In this document: positions 1-8,406 of the stretch, piece by piece
Numbering within the stretch: position 1 is the stretch's first letter
How the letters are laid out: each line of letters opens with the position of its first letter
Origin: Caldifarciminota bacterium
Lineage (GTDB): Bacteria > Hydrothermota > UBA3073
Direction of reading: 5' to 3'
DNA length: 38,884 nucleotides
NCBI GenBank assembly: GCA_023129165.1
Contig: JAGMCL010000116.1
Location: 1-38,884 of the forward strand
The notes under the pieces: model-generated
Databases searched by the model: none
The model's input: the letters and a program-made list of their open reading frames with translations, nothing else
Told to the model about the DNA's origin: nothing
Translations under genes and position numbers: made by a program

Positions 1-36
1 AGAGGAAGAAAAAGAAGAGAATAATTAAGAATACAC

Positions 37-88
37 AAACCTGGAGCTTTTTGCTGACAAGCCTGTCTATCGAGAGCTCCAGGTTTTT
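37..88 (+). terminator. Probable rho-independent terminator upstream of rimP
   Basis: A perfect 12-bp inverted repeat pairs 37-48 with 75-86 (core CCTGGAGCT / AGCTCCAGG), enclosing a 26-nt loop and running into a T5 tract at 84-88. It would terminate + strand transcription entering the window. Positions 1-24 read as the possible end of an upstream frame (RGRKRRE then TAA), but eight codons are too few to identify a gene. The long loop is atypical, so it could instead be a leader structure of the rimP-nusA operon. Confidence 0.5.
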
Positions 89-149
89 CATACTAAATGT
101 GGTTTCGTAGGAAAGGTTAGGTTCGAGGCTATACCTCATAATATATATA

Positions 150-440
150 ATGAAAGAAGATTTGATAAAGAAAATCGAGAATTTGATAAACAGGATTCTA
201 TGGGATAAGAACATACGTCTTGTTAGGTTGGAGCTTAAAGGATGTGAACCATATTCAATCTTAAGAGTATTTATAGATAAACCGGGTGGGGTTACAGTCG
301 AGGATTGTAGTAATGTTTCAAAGGAACTTTCAAATTTACTTGACATTGAAGATCCTATAAAACCGAGGTATACCCTTGAAGTATCATCACCTGGTATTGA
401 TATTAACTCTGATGTAAAAATCAATAAGAAGAAACTGTGA
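150..440 (+). CDS. rimP: Ribosome maturation factor RimP, C-terminal domain missing
   Basis: The 96-residue product matches the N-terminal domain of RimP, which assists 30S subunit maturation. The family pattern is visible as [20 protein letters not shown] (about residues 38-57) and the strand [11 protein letters not shown] (about 74-84). Full-length RimP is usually near 150 residues; the SH3-like C-terminal domain that normally follows SSPGID is absent. The frame ends in INKKKL and TGA, and only 82 bp remain before nusA. None of the reading after the stop resembles the missing domain, and a palindromic repeat occupies 452-489. The gene is therefore either a shortened functional version or a 3'-truncated one. 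Its position ahead of nusA-infB-rbfA is the usual RimP context. No clear Shine-Dalgarno sequence precedes the ATG. Confidence 0.8.
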   Translation: MKEDLIKKIENLINRILWDKNIRLVRLELKGCEPYSILRVFIDKPGGVTVEDCSNVSKELSNLLDIEDPIKPRYTLEVSSPGIDINSDVKINKKKL

Positions 441-451
441 GAAAATATAAA

Positions 452-489
452 AAACCACACCTTCCTGCAAGCAAGCAGGTCTGTGGTTT
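452..489. repeat. Palindromic element between rimP and nusA
   Basis: Outer arms AAACCACA (452-459) and TGTGGTTT (482-489) enclose an inner stem CCTGC (464-468) / GCAGG (475-479). The same AACCACA...TGTGGTT words recur at 30855-30938 and 38163-38190, so this is a dispersed element rather than a simple terminator. It begins 12 bp after the premature-looking rimP stop. No T tract follows. Confidence 0.6.
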
Positions 490-522
490 GGCTACTAACA
501 ATAAAAAGGGTAAGGTGAATAT

Positions 523-1761
523 ATGACAGTGTATAACGTATCACACTTTCTAAACCAGCTTGCAGAGGACAGGAAAATTAATCTATCCAAGGTTCAAGAA
601 CTGTTTGAAGATACTATCAAAACTATAGCCAGAAAGACCTTTGGAAGGGATACCGATGTAAATGTAGATATAAATGAATCTGATGGTTCTATATCAGTTA
701 TTATCCTAAAAGGGGTAGTAAAAAGAGTCGAACTACCATCAAAAGAGATAGCACTGAAAGACGCAGTAAAATATGATGAGTCTGTAAAGATAGGTGATAC
801 ATTGAGCATTCCCATAGAATTTGAAACATTTGGAAGGAATGCTATTCTATTAACCAAGCAACTTCTTTTCCAAAAACTCCGAGAGGTAGAAAGAGATGCA
901 ATATATTCTTCCTTTGAACAAAGAGTAGGTGAGATTGTAACAGGCAGCATAAGAAGAATAGAAGGAAAAAGAATATTAATTAGTCTCGATAAAACTGAAG
1001 GAGTACTCCAAAAAAAAGAACAAATTCAGGGAGAATACTTCCGCCAGGGAAGCGTAATAAAGACATATATACTCTCGGTAGATCTAAAAGATGGTATACA
1101 ACTATCTCGAACACATCCAGATTTCCTCAGGGGATTATTTGAATCTGAGGTTCCTGAAATTAAGGAAGGGATAGTAGAAATAAAGGACATTGTAAGGATT
1201 CCCGGGATCAGGGCAAAAGTAGCTGTTATTAGCAATGATCCGAGGATTGATCCGGTTGGTGCATGCGTTGGTGTAAAAGGATCAAGGGTTCAGGTTGTGG
1301 TTAAAGAACTGGCAGGTGAGAAGATAGATGTTATACAGTGGAGTCAGGATTCTCTCGTTTATGTTTCAAGGTCACTTTCTGGTGTAAAAATATTAAAAGA
1401 GGACCGGGATGAAGATAGTAAGAGAATACAAATTATCGTAGGCGATGATGAACTTCCCATTGCAATTGGTAAGAATGGACAAAATGCATTTCTATCCTCA
1501 AAATTGACCGGATACAGAATTGATATTATTTCTGAAAGTATGTACAACAAAAGTTCCATTGCTAACATAAAAGGATTAGCATCAGGTCTAAAAACAAAAC
1601 TTCTTGATAGTGGATTTATAAGTGCGTACGATGTTGTATTTAATGGTTTACCAAAACTACTTAAAATAAAAGGTATAGGAAAAAACCTTGCGAATAAGGC
1701 TTACAAAATTTCATCCGAAGTTGTAAAAAATATTAAACATTCGTCCATCAATAAATCTTAA
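523..1761 (+). CDS. nusA: Transcription termination/antitermination factor NusA
   Basis: NusA binds RNA polymerase and nascent RNA and modulates pausing, termination and antitermination. The 412-residue protein has the expected order: N-terminal RNA-polymerase-binding domain (about 1-125), S1 domain (about 133-198), and tandem KH domains carrying DPVGACVGVKGSRVQ (243-257) and ELPIAIGKNGQNA (310-322). A C-terminal helix-hairpin-helix segment (about 350-400, with LLKIKGIGKNLANKA) takes the place of the acidic repeats of E. coli NusA. The ATG at 523 is preceded by a GGTAAGGTGA purine-rich site. It sits in the rimP-nusA-infB-rbfA order found across bacteria. Length and motifs are complete, so identification is secure. 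Confidence 0.97.
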   Translation: MTVYNVSHFLNQLAEDRKINLSKVQELFEDTIKTIARKTFGRDTDVNVDINESDGSISVIILKGVVKRVELPSKEIALKDAVKYDESVKIGDTLSIPIEFETFGRNAILLTKQLLFQKLREVERDAIYSSFEQRVGEIVTGSIRRIEGKRILISLDKTEGVLQKKEQIQGEYFRQGSVIKTYILSVDLKDGIQLSRTHPDFLRGLFESEVPEIKEGIVEIKDIVRIPGIRAKVAVISNDPRIDPVGACVGVKGSRVQVVVKELAGEKIDVIQWSQDSLVYVSRSLSGVKILKEDRDEDSKRIQIIVGDDELPIAIGKNGQNAFLSSKLTGYRIDIISESMYNKSSIANIKGLASGLKTKLLDSGFISAYDVVFNGLPKLLKIKGIGKNLANKAYKISSEVVKNIKHSSINKS

Positions 1762-1762
1762 A

Positions 1763-1791
1763 TTGACATACCTATTGTTATATTGAGATAT
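1763..1791 (+). promoter_or_regulatory. Possible promoter for infB
   Basis: A TTGACA hexamer (1763-1768) begins two bases after the nusA stop. Seventeen bases later comes AGATAT (1786-1791), a weak -10 candidate; shifting by one gives GATATT. The infB ATG at 1805 would then have a very short leader. The -35 is perfect but the -10 is poor, so this is only a candidate for internal operon transcription. Confidence 0.3.
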
Positions 1792-1804
1792 TTACTTAAA
1801 CCTT

Positions 1805-3907
1805 ATGGAACATCTCCGAGTATATGAAGTTGCAAAAGAATTGAATCTATCAAGCGAGGCACTAACCCACCTCTTGAGAGAACAAGGTTTCAAGGTCCGC
1901 GGTTATATGAGTGTGGTTACTCAGGAAATGCTCGATAAAGTCAAAAAAAGGATGGACGAGGACAAGCAAAGCATAAAGAAAAAGGACATGCGAAAGGAAA
2001 GACTTCGTAGAAGAAGGAAAGGAAAATTAGAGAAGACGTTAAAGAGACCAGAAGAAAAGAAAAGAGCTGAGCTTAAAGTTAAGGAAACTCTCACTAAAAT
2101 AAAGATAGGTGAGCAAAAACCTACAAAAAAGAAAGAAAAGGCTGAACAAGTTCCATCAGATGAAAAGAAAGATGAAAGAATTATACAATTACCTGAACTT
2201 ATCAGTGTAGAGGAACTCGCAAAACTCCTTCTTATTTCCCCGCTTTCACTTATTAGCAAATGCGTTGAACTTGGACTCATGGTTACAATAAACCAGCGTC
2301 TGGATTATGAGACAGCAAGCATGATAGCATCTGAGTATGACTACGATACTAAACTTATATCATATTATGAAGAAGTTGCAGAAGATGAAGAAGCAAAGAT
2401 AGAGAGGGCTCCCGTTGTAACACTAATGGGACATGTTGATCATGGGAAGACCACACTTCTGGACTATGTAAGAAAGACAAATGTCGTAGCTGGTGAGAAG
2501 GGTGGAATAACACAACATATTGGAGCTTCTATGGTTGTACACCATAATAAGAAAATAACCTTCCTGGATACACCTGGTCATGAGGCATTCACAGCTATGA
2601 GAGCAAGAGGTGCACAGGTTACAGATATAATTCTAATAGTCGTTGCTGCTGATGACGGAGTTATGCCCCAAACCGTAGAAGCAATAGACCATGCCCGTGA
2701 TGCGAAGGTTCCTATAATTGTGGCAATAAATAAAACTGACCTTGAGAATGCACACCCTGATAAGATTAAACAACAACTAATACAGCATAAACTTATGTTG
2801 GAAGAAATGGGTGGTGATATACCTACTATTCTTGTCTCAGCAAAAAAGGGAGATGGAGTTGATGAACTCCTCGACTCAATACTTTTAATTGCTGAGATGG
2901 AGGAACTCAAGGCTCAAGAAAAGGGTAGAGCTAAAGGGTATGTAATTGAAGCGAAATTGGATAGATATAAAGGTACTGTAGCAACTATTCTCATAACTGG
3001 TGGTAGATTAAAAAAAGGAGACAGTTTTGTAGTAGGAACTACATATGGAAAGGTTCGCGCAATATATGATGAATTTGATGATATTGTAGAGGAAGCACAA
3101 CCATCAGAACCTGTTATGGTACTTGGTTTCGAGGATATCCCCAGAGCTGGTGATAGATTCGTAGTTATAGAGGAAGACAGGCAAGCAAGAGAGATTGCCC
3201 GTAAAAGAAAATTAGCTAAGAAGGAGATGACTTACCGTCCAACTGCTGTGAGAACCCTCCAATCTATTCAAGATCAGATCCAAAGTGGAGAAGCAAAAGA
3301 ACTAAAAGTAATAATTAAAGGAGATGTTAGTGGCTCTGTTGAGGCCATTTCAGATTCTTTCAGGGAATTATCTACAGAAGATACAAAAATCTTGGTTGTT
3401 CATAGTGGTGTTGGAGAGATCACAGAATCCGATGTCCTTCTGGCAAATGTCTCAGGTTCAATAATAGTTGGATATCATATTGGAGCTCCAAGCAATGTAA
3501 AAGTATTAGCTAAGAGCGAGGGTGTAGAGATAAGGATGTATGATGTAATATACAAAGCACTTGAAGATATAAAACTAGCACTTACAGGTTTACTTGAACC
3601 CGTTTTCGAAGAAAAATTGATTGGCGAAGCGGAAATAAGAGAGGTATTCACCATACCCAGGATTGGCAAAATTGCAGGCTGCTATGTAAAGGACGGTGTG
3701 GTTGTAAAAAATGCAACTGTTAAAATCCTTAGAGATACAGAGGTTATAGGAGAGGGAAAAATAATTTCATTAAGAAGGATAAAGGACGTAGTAAACGAGG
3801 TAACAGCAGGATTCGAATGTGGGATAGGATTAGAGGATATAGATGAGTTTTATAAAGGAGATATGATTCAGGTGTATGAGGTGATTGAAAAGAATAGGGA
3901 GATTTAA
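1805..3907 (+). CDS. infB: Translation initiation factor IF-2
   Basis: IF-2 is the GTPase that recruits initiator tRNA and promotes subunit joining. The 700-residue protein starts with an IF2 N-terminal module (LRVYEVAKELNLSSEAL, 4-20). A lysine/arginine/glutamate-rich linker (about 48-125) and a second such module (about 133-170) follow. The GTPase domain shows G1 GHVDHGKT (209-216), the G2 region GGITQHIG (233-240), G3 DTPGH (255-259), G4 NKTD (309-312) and G5 SAK (345-347). The remaining beta-barrel, alpha/beta/alpha and C2 domains look complete, with the typical RDTEVIGEGKIISLRR near the C-terminus. The start lies 43 bp after nusA. The N-terminal linker is short compared with enterobacterial IF-2. 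Confidence 0.98.
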   Translation: MEHLRVYEVAKELNLSSEALTHLLREQGFKVRGYMSVVTQEMLDKVKKRMDEDKQSIKKKDMRKERLRRRRKGKLEKTLKRPEEKKRAELKVKETLTKIKIGEQKPTKKKEKAEQVPSDEKKDERIIQLPELISVEELAKLLLISPLSLISKCVELGLMVTINQRLDYETASMIASEYDYDTKLISYYEEVAEDEEAKIERAPVVTLMGHVDHGKTTLLDYVRKTNVVAGEKGGITQHIGASMVVHHNKKITFLDTPGHEAFTAMRARGAQVTDIILIVVAADDGVMPQTVEAIDHARDAKVPIIVAINKTDLENAHPDKIKQQLIQHKLMLEEMGGDIPTILVSAKKGDGVDELLDSILLIAEMEELKAQEKGRAKGYVIEAKLDRYKGTVATILITGGRLKKGDSFVVGTTYGKVRAIYDEFDDIVEEAQPSEPVMVLGFEDIPRAGDRFVVIEEDRQAREIARKRKLAKKEMTYRPTAVRTLQSIQDQIQSGEAKELKVIIKGDVSGSVEAISDSFRELSTEDTKILVVHSGVGEITESDVLLANVSGSIIVGYHIGAPSNVKVLAKSEGVEIRMYDVIYKALEDIKLALTGLLEPVFEEKLIGEAEIREVFTIPRIGKIAGCYVKDGVVVKNATVKILRDTEVIGEGKIISLRRIKDVVNEVTAGFECGIGLEDIDEFYKGDMIQVYEVIEKNREI

Positions 3908-3916
3908 CAAACAAGA

Positions 3917-4228
3917 ATGCGAGATTACTCCGATAGGAAAAATAGAAGAACAGAGACACTTTTTAAAGAAGAAATTGCCAGAATCCTTACTGAGAGAAAG
4001 GATCCTGAAATTGGTTTTGTTACAGTAACGAGAGTGATAATCGGAAAAGATAGAAGAAAATTATTCTGTTATGTAAAATTTCTATCTGATAAAGAGAAAG
4101 GGTTGGCTGCTCTTGTAAATGTAAAAAATTCTATAAAGTCTGCAATAGCCTCAAGTGTCCCCCTAAGATTCATGCCTGATATAGAATTTCTATTAGATGA
4201 AGAATCTTATTATTCAACAATAAGCTAA
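3917..4228 (+). CDS. rbfA: Ribosome-binding factor A
   Basis: RbfA is a KH-type protein that acts in late 30S maturation near the 5' end of 16S rRNA. The 103-residue product is close to the family's usual length. It carries the expected N-terminus with KEEIARILTERKDPEIGFVT (about 17-36), the central strand KLFCYVKFLSDKEK, and a segment ending LRFMPDIEFLLDEE that matches the conserved P-x-L-x-F/E-x-D region. It starts 9 bp after the infB stop, consistent with one transcript from rimP or nusA. It lacks the longer C-terminal tail of E. coli RbfA. Confidence 0.93.
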   Translation: MRDYSDRKNRRTETLFKEEIARILTERKDPEIGFVTVTRVIIGKDRRKLFCYVKFLSDKEKGLAALVNVKNSIKSAIASSVPLRFMPDIEFLLDEESYYSTIS

Positions 4229-4238
4229 CTCACCATAA

Positions 4239-6863
4239 ATGAGAAAGACCACACTTTTACTATTAATTACTTCTTTATTTTATCTCACCCAGGATACAAG
4301 CACAGCATCTATTCATCCATCCTCAGAAAGTGAAAAATTAACTCTATCAAATGGTCTTACTGTCATATTGGCACCAATAGACGCCTCTCCTATTGTATAT
4401 ACTGCAGTTTGCGTTAATGCAGGAAGTATATATGAGGATGAATATCTCGGATGCGGTATATCACATTTCGTAGAACATACATTGACTGAGAGTACACACA
4501 ATATGACTCACGAGGAAATAGAAAGAATAAGAGATAAAATGGGTGGGATTGAAAACGCCTACACCACATATGACCATACCTGCTACCATATCACTATAAC
4601 CCCGAAATACCTCCCCAACGCGCTATACCTTCTATCATCTTACGTTATGTATTCTGCCTTTGAGGAATTTTTTGTTAATCAAGAGAGGGAGGTTATTTTA
4701 AGGGAAATTACAATGGGTGAAGATGAACCAGGAAATGTTATCTATAAAAAGTTTATCGAGACAATGATGAGTGAACATCCAATGAGATACCCAATTATTG
4801 GATACACTGAGCTCTTTAAGACACTGACAAGGTATGACCTTGTAAAATATTATGATAGAATGTATCACCCTGAAAATACAACAGTAATAATAGCCGGTGG
4901 ATTCGATAAAGATTCCGCAACTACTCTGATAGATAATTACTTTTCTAAATGGGAACGAAAACCAAACAGGAACCTTATTATTAGAGATGAACCCCCTCAG
5001 ATAAGTCAAAGAAGGATTTATGTAGATAAGGAGAGTGGTTTATCTCATCTATTTATAGGATTCCATACCGTTAGTATAACCCATCCTGATATGTACCCAC
5101 TTGATGTTCTTTCTACTATTCTTGGTGGCAGCGAAAGCTCCCTGCTTCAGAGAGAGATAATCCAGAAAAAAGGATTGGCTTATAACGTATATTCATATTC
5201 ATATACACCCCATTTTGGGGGTGGGTATTTAGGAATTTATGCCATGTGTGAACCAGGCAAAGAGATTAAATTAGAAAATGCAATTCTTAATGTGCTTGGA
5301 AATATAGAAAAGGAGGTATCTGAACAGGGTATTATAACTGCAAAAAGGAGAATGAGACGAAGGTATGAACTTGCAATCCAGACACCAGAAGACAAGGCTC
5401 AAATCCTTATTAGTAATAAGCTATCTACTGGAGACATTGAATTTACAAATACATACCTCTCAAATATAGAAAAGGTAGAGAAAGAAGATATTATTAATGT
5501 ATGGGAGAAATATCTAACAAGGGATAACATGACTGTAGCTGTTCTGGGCAAAGAAGAATTGCTTGAAGAAATTAGCTATGAGATTCCCTCATTCTCACAA
5601 AAACACTGGACAGACGATATAATCTATGATACATTGAGTAATGGCATAAGGTATCTTATAAGAGAAGATTACAGTTCTTCTGTCCTTTCAATTCAGTTGG
5701 TGACACTCGGTGGAGTAAGAATCGAAACAGAGGGTAACAATGGAATATCAAGTTTATTATTAAATACCTTAATACGCTCTACTGAAAAAAGGGAAACACA
5801 AGAAATTAACCAGATATTGGACGATATGGGAACAAGTTTCGAGCCTTTTGTAGGTAACAATACTATGGGAATATCCATAGATGTGATTAAGGAAGATAGT
5901 GAGAGAGGTATAGCACTTTTATCCGAAATAATAAATTTTCCCTCATTCAATGAGATTGAACAAGCCAGAAAAGAGATTCTGGGTACAATAGAAAGTCAAA
6001 ACGAACAACCCGCATTTTTTGCTATGAATAAGACCAAGGAGGCCTTATATAGTTCCCACCCTTACTCATTAAACCCAAAAGGAAGAAGAGAGGTTGTAGA
6101 GAATTTAACCAGGAAAGACCTAAAGGATTTTTATGCTGCATATCTACCAACAAAGGAAATTGTAATCTCGATATTTGGAAACACGGATAAAGATGAGGTT
6201 AAGATACTCTTAGAAAGATACTTTGGTAACATAAAGGAGAAGAAAAAAGTTATTCCAGTCTCTATGAGTATTGAATTCCCTGACTTGAGCATAACAACTG
6301 AGGTTGCAGCGAATTTTGGGCAGGTAGTTGTATGTATAGCATTCCCTGGTATAGACAATAAAAATTATGACAGGTTTGCATTTGATGTAATGGATGCGGT
6401 ACTAACAGGCTCACACATGCCTTCGGGCTGGCTTCATCAGGCATTGAGAGGAGAAGGCAAGGGGTATGCATACTGGATGCAGGGTGGTAATATCACTGGA
6501 ATAGATGGAGGTATGTACTACTTGATTGCTGGTACTACTGAGGAATACCTGGAAACCGTAAAGGAGATAATGCTCGACCTTGTAAAAAGAATAAAGGAGT
6601 TACAGGTAACAGAAGAAGAAATTGAGGTCGCAAAGACAAGGTGTATTATGGCAAATGCCACATCTCAGCAGAAGAATAGTGATATGGGACTCAACTCTAC
6701 CCTGAATGAAATATATGGACTTGGTTATGATGCAGATAGAAACTACGAGTCCAATATTATGAAAATTTCACCCTCCGATATAAACAAGATCGCCAACAAG
6801 TATCTGAATGAATATGTTATGGTAGTTCTTACCTCAAAGGCTAATAAAGATGATTCCAGATGA
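4239..6863 (+). CDS. Secreted M16 family zinc peptidase, two-domain
   Basis: An 874-residue insulinase/processing-peptidase-like protein. The N-terminus (MRKTTLLLLITSLFYL) is a signal peptide, so it should act in the periplasm or outside. The first M16 unit carries the inverted zinc motif HFVEH (76-80); by family spacing the third ligand is the glutamate of VILREI (about E156). A second M16 unit (about residue 455 onward) has no HXXEH, matching the usual inactive partner domain that closes the chamber around peptides. It begins 10 bp after rbfA and could be co-transcribed with it, though the functions are unrelated. Its 3' end faces the glycosyltransferase block. Natural substrates cannot be read from the sequence. 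Confidence 0.9.
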   Translation: MRKTTLLLLITSLFYLTQDTSTASIHPSSESEKLTLSNGLTVILAPIDASPIVYTAVCVNAGSIYEDEYLGCGISHFVEHTLTESTHNMTHEEIERIRDKMGGIENAYTTYDHTCYHITITPKYLPNALYLLSSYVMYSAFEEFFVNQEREVILREITMGEDEPGNVIYKKFIETMMSEHPMRYPIIGYTELFKTLTRYDLVKYYDRMYHPENTTVIIAGGFDKDSATTLIDNYFSKWERKPNRNLIIRDEPPQISQRRIYVDKESGLSHLFIGFHTVSITHPDMYPLDVLSTILGGSESSLLQREIIQKKGLAYNVYSYSYTPHFGGGYLGIYAMCEPGKEIKLENAILNVLGNIEKEVSEQGIITAKRRMRRRYELAIQTPEDKAQILISNKLSTGDIEFTNTYLSNIEKVEKEDIINVWEKYLTRDNMTVAVLGKEELLEEISYEIPSFSQKHWTDDIIYDTLSNGIRYLIREDYSSSVLSIQLVTLGGVRIETEGNNGISSLLLNTLIRSTEKRETQEINQILDDMGTSFEPFVGNNTMGISIDVIKEDSERGIALLSEIINFPSFNEIEQARKEILGTIESQNEQPAFFAMNKTKEALYSSHPYSLNPKGRREVVENLTRKDLKDFYAAYLPTKEIVISIFGNTDKDEVKILLERYFGNIKEKKKVIPVSMSIEFPDLSITTEVAANFGQVVVCIAFPGIDNKNYDRFAFDVMDAVLTGSHMPSGWLHQALRGEGKGYAYWMQGGNITGIDGGMYYLIAGTTEEYLETVKEIMLDLVKRIKELQVTEEEIEVAKTRCIMANATSQQKNSDMGLNSTLNEIYGLGYDADRNYESNIMKISPSDINKIANKYLNEYVMVVLTSKANKDDSR

Positions 6864-6879
6864 TGTTGAAAGCTCTGCA

Positions 6880-6898
6880 TCTAATGTTATACGTTAGA
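6880..6898. other. Small hairpin in convergent gap
   Basis: TCTAATG (6880-6886) and CGTTAGA (6892-6898) can form a 7-bp stem, including one G-T pair, around a 5-nt loop. It lies in the 55-bp gap between the converging M16 peptidase and glycosyltransferase genes. There is no T tract, so a terminator role is only possible. Confidence 0.25.
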
Positions 6899-6918
6899 CA
6901 ATATCATTAATTCATTTC

Positions 6919-8394
6919 TTATTTGTCAGTCTTCACAAATTTCACTGCCTTAATATAATCCTCAGAACACCTTACTCCTATAATCTTCTCTTTTAATCTC
7001 TTAATAATTGCTTCTTGTTTCATAAAACCAAATTCTCTATCCATCTTATATCCTTCAGAGAGAATCTGCTGCATCCTATTTTCGTATTCTTCAACAATAT
7101 CATATGTACCCCTATATCTTATAATAAACCACACCTCATCAACCTCAGTGTTTCCTATGAGGGAGTTAAGGCTGTCTACATCAAGGTATGTATCCAACTT
7201 TGTCCTTGCGTAGAACTGAAATGGAAACTCGGCTGTCATTACAATCGAATTATCGCTTGCTTCTTCTTCTACAGTTTCTACAATCTCTCTCCAGGGTACA
7301 ATATATGCTTGATTGTGGAAATGCCTTACCGTGTAGTAATTGAAAAGTCCATATAGATTACTAATGATTAATAAGACAAGGAGTATATTACCACGTTTTG
7401 TCTCTTTTATACCCACTGCTACAATAGTATAGGCAATTGGAGCAAGAAAAATTAGTCTACTTGAAGAGAACGGAAAAAGTATTTGGACAAATACAGTAGA
7501 AAGGACAGTTGCCCCGATAATAAGTGGAAGAATAAAAAAGGTAAGAGAGTATTTAGGATGCCTTAGCACCCCTTTGAAAAATAAGAAATAAAACATAACA
7601 AAAGTTGGCAATGTAATAAAGATTTCCCATGGGAGTATTGTCTCCCCAATGGAATACGAGCACAGTGGATATAACAATTTTAGAAAAAAATCTAAAGGTT
7701 GGAATGTTAAATTCCCACCGATGTGAGAAAAAAGAAGCACATAAATCCATGGGAGATAAAAAAGGATTACAATTGATTGCATAAATATCCAAGTAGATAA
7801 ACTAATTATCTTCTTATTTTTCTTTCTGATAAGATAATATACGTTTTCTACTATAAACAATATAATTCCTGGATAACTCGTATACAAGAGGAGTATATTG
7901 GATATACAGTAAAGCAATTTCCATTTTCTTTCAGGTCTATTAATAAATTCGAGAAGTGATATAATAGATAAAACACTTAAAAACATCAAAAGTGAGTAAT
8001 ATCTCGCCATTCTTGAATACATTACTATGAATGGTGATGACATAAACAATAATAAGGATGCAATACCCAATTTACTCTTCTTTAAGTAGAAAAATACAAG
8101 AATGAAGGTCAATATAGAGAATATAATAGAAGGGAATCTCAAAGCGAACTCGCTTTGACCAAAGGGAATAATCCAGAAATGAATAATAAGGAAGTATATT
8201 GGAGGATGAATATCTATCTCAACGAGGTGTCTTAATAACTGGGATAACGGTTTTGATGCTACATCTATTGTAGCTATCTCGTCCCCCCAGTAGGCAAGAT
8301 TGCCCAGTCTATAAATGAGTAACATGAAGAATACAATTATTAATAACCATTTATACCCCTCTATCTTATGAACCGATGATAAGAATTTATTCAT
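6919..8394 (-). CDS. GT39/PMT-like membrane glycosyltransferase
   Basis: A 491-residue polytopic membrane protein of the dolichyl-phosphate-mannose mannosyltransferase-like (PMT_2/ArnT-like, GT-C fold) group. Such enzymes transfer sugar from a polyprenyl-phosphate donor on the outer face of the inner membrane. The first membrane segment (about 16-33) is followed by a loop with the acidic pair YWGDE (35-39), the usual catalytic region, and by DIHPPIYFLIIHFW (61-74). Roughly ten further hydrophobic segments precede a soluble C-terminal domain from about residue 365. It is the last gene of the - strand glycosyltransferase series, 12 bp downstream of the next one. Acceptor and donor sugar cannot be told. 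It is only distantly related to its two neighbours. Confidence 0.82.
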   Translation of the reverse strand: MNKFLSSVHKIEGYKWLLIIVFFMLLIYRLGNLAYWGDEIATIDVASKPLSQLLRHLVEIDIHPPIYFLIIHFWIIPFGQSEFALRFPSIIFSILTFILVFFYLKKSKLGIASLLLFMSSPFIVMYSRMARYYSLLMFLSVLSIISLLEFINRPERKWKLLYCISNILLLYTSYPGIILFIVENVYYLIRKKNKKIISLSTWIFMQSIVILFYLPWIYVLLFSHIGGNLTFQPLDFFLKLLYPLCSYSIGETILPWEIFITLPTFVMFYFLFFKGVLRHPKYSLTFFILPLIIGATVLSTVFVQILFPFSSSRLIFLAPIAYTIVAVGIKETKRGNILLVLLIISNLYGLFNYYTVRHFHNQAYIVPWREIVETVEEEASDNSIVMTAEFPFQFYARTKLDTYLDVDSLNSLIGNTEVDEVWFIIRYRGTYDIVEEYENRMQQILSEGYKMDREFGFMKQEAIIKRLKEKIIGVRCSEDYIKAVKFVKTDK

Positions 8395-8406
8395 AAGTCT
8401 CCTCCC

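Noticed and set aside
1-24. End of an upstream gene (RGRKRRE then stop)
   Set aside because: Only seven residues are visible and other frames are also open, so no gene can be supported; mentioned only with the terminator.
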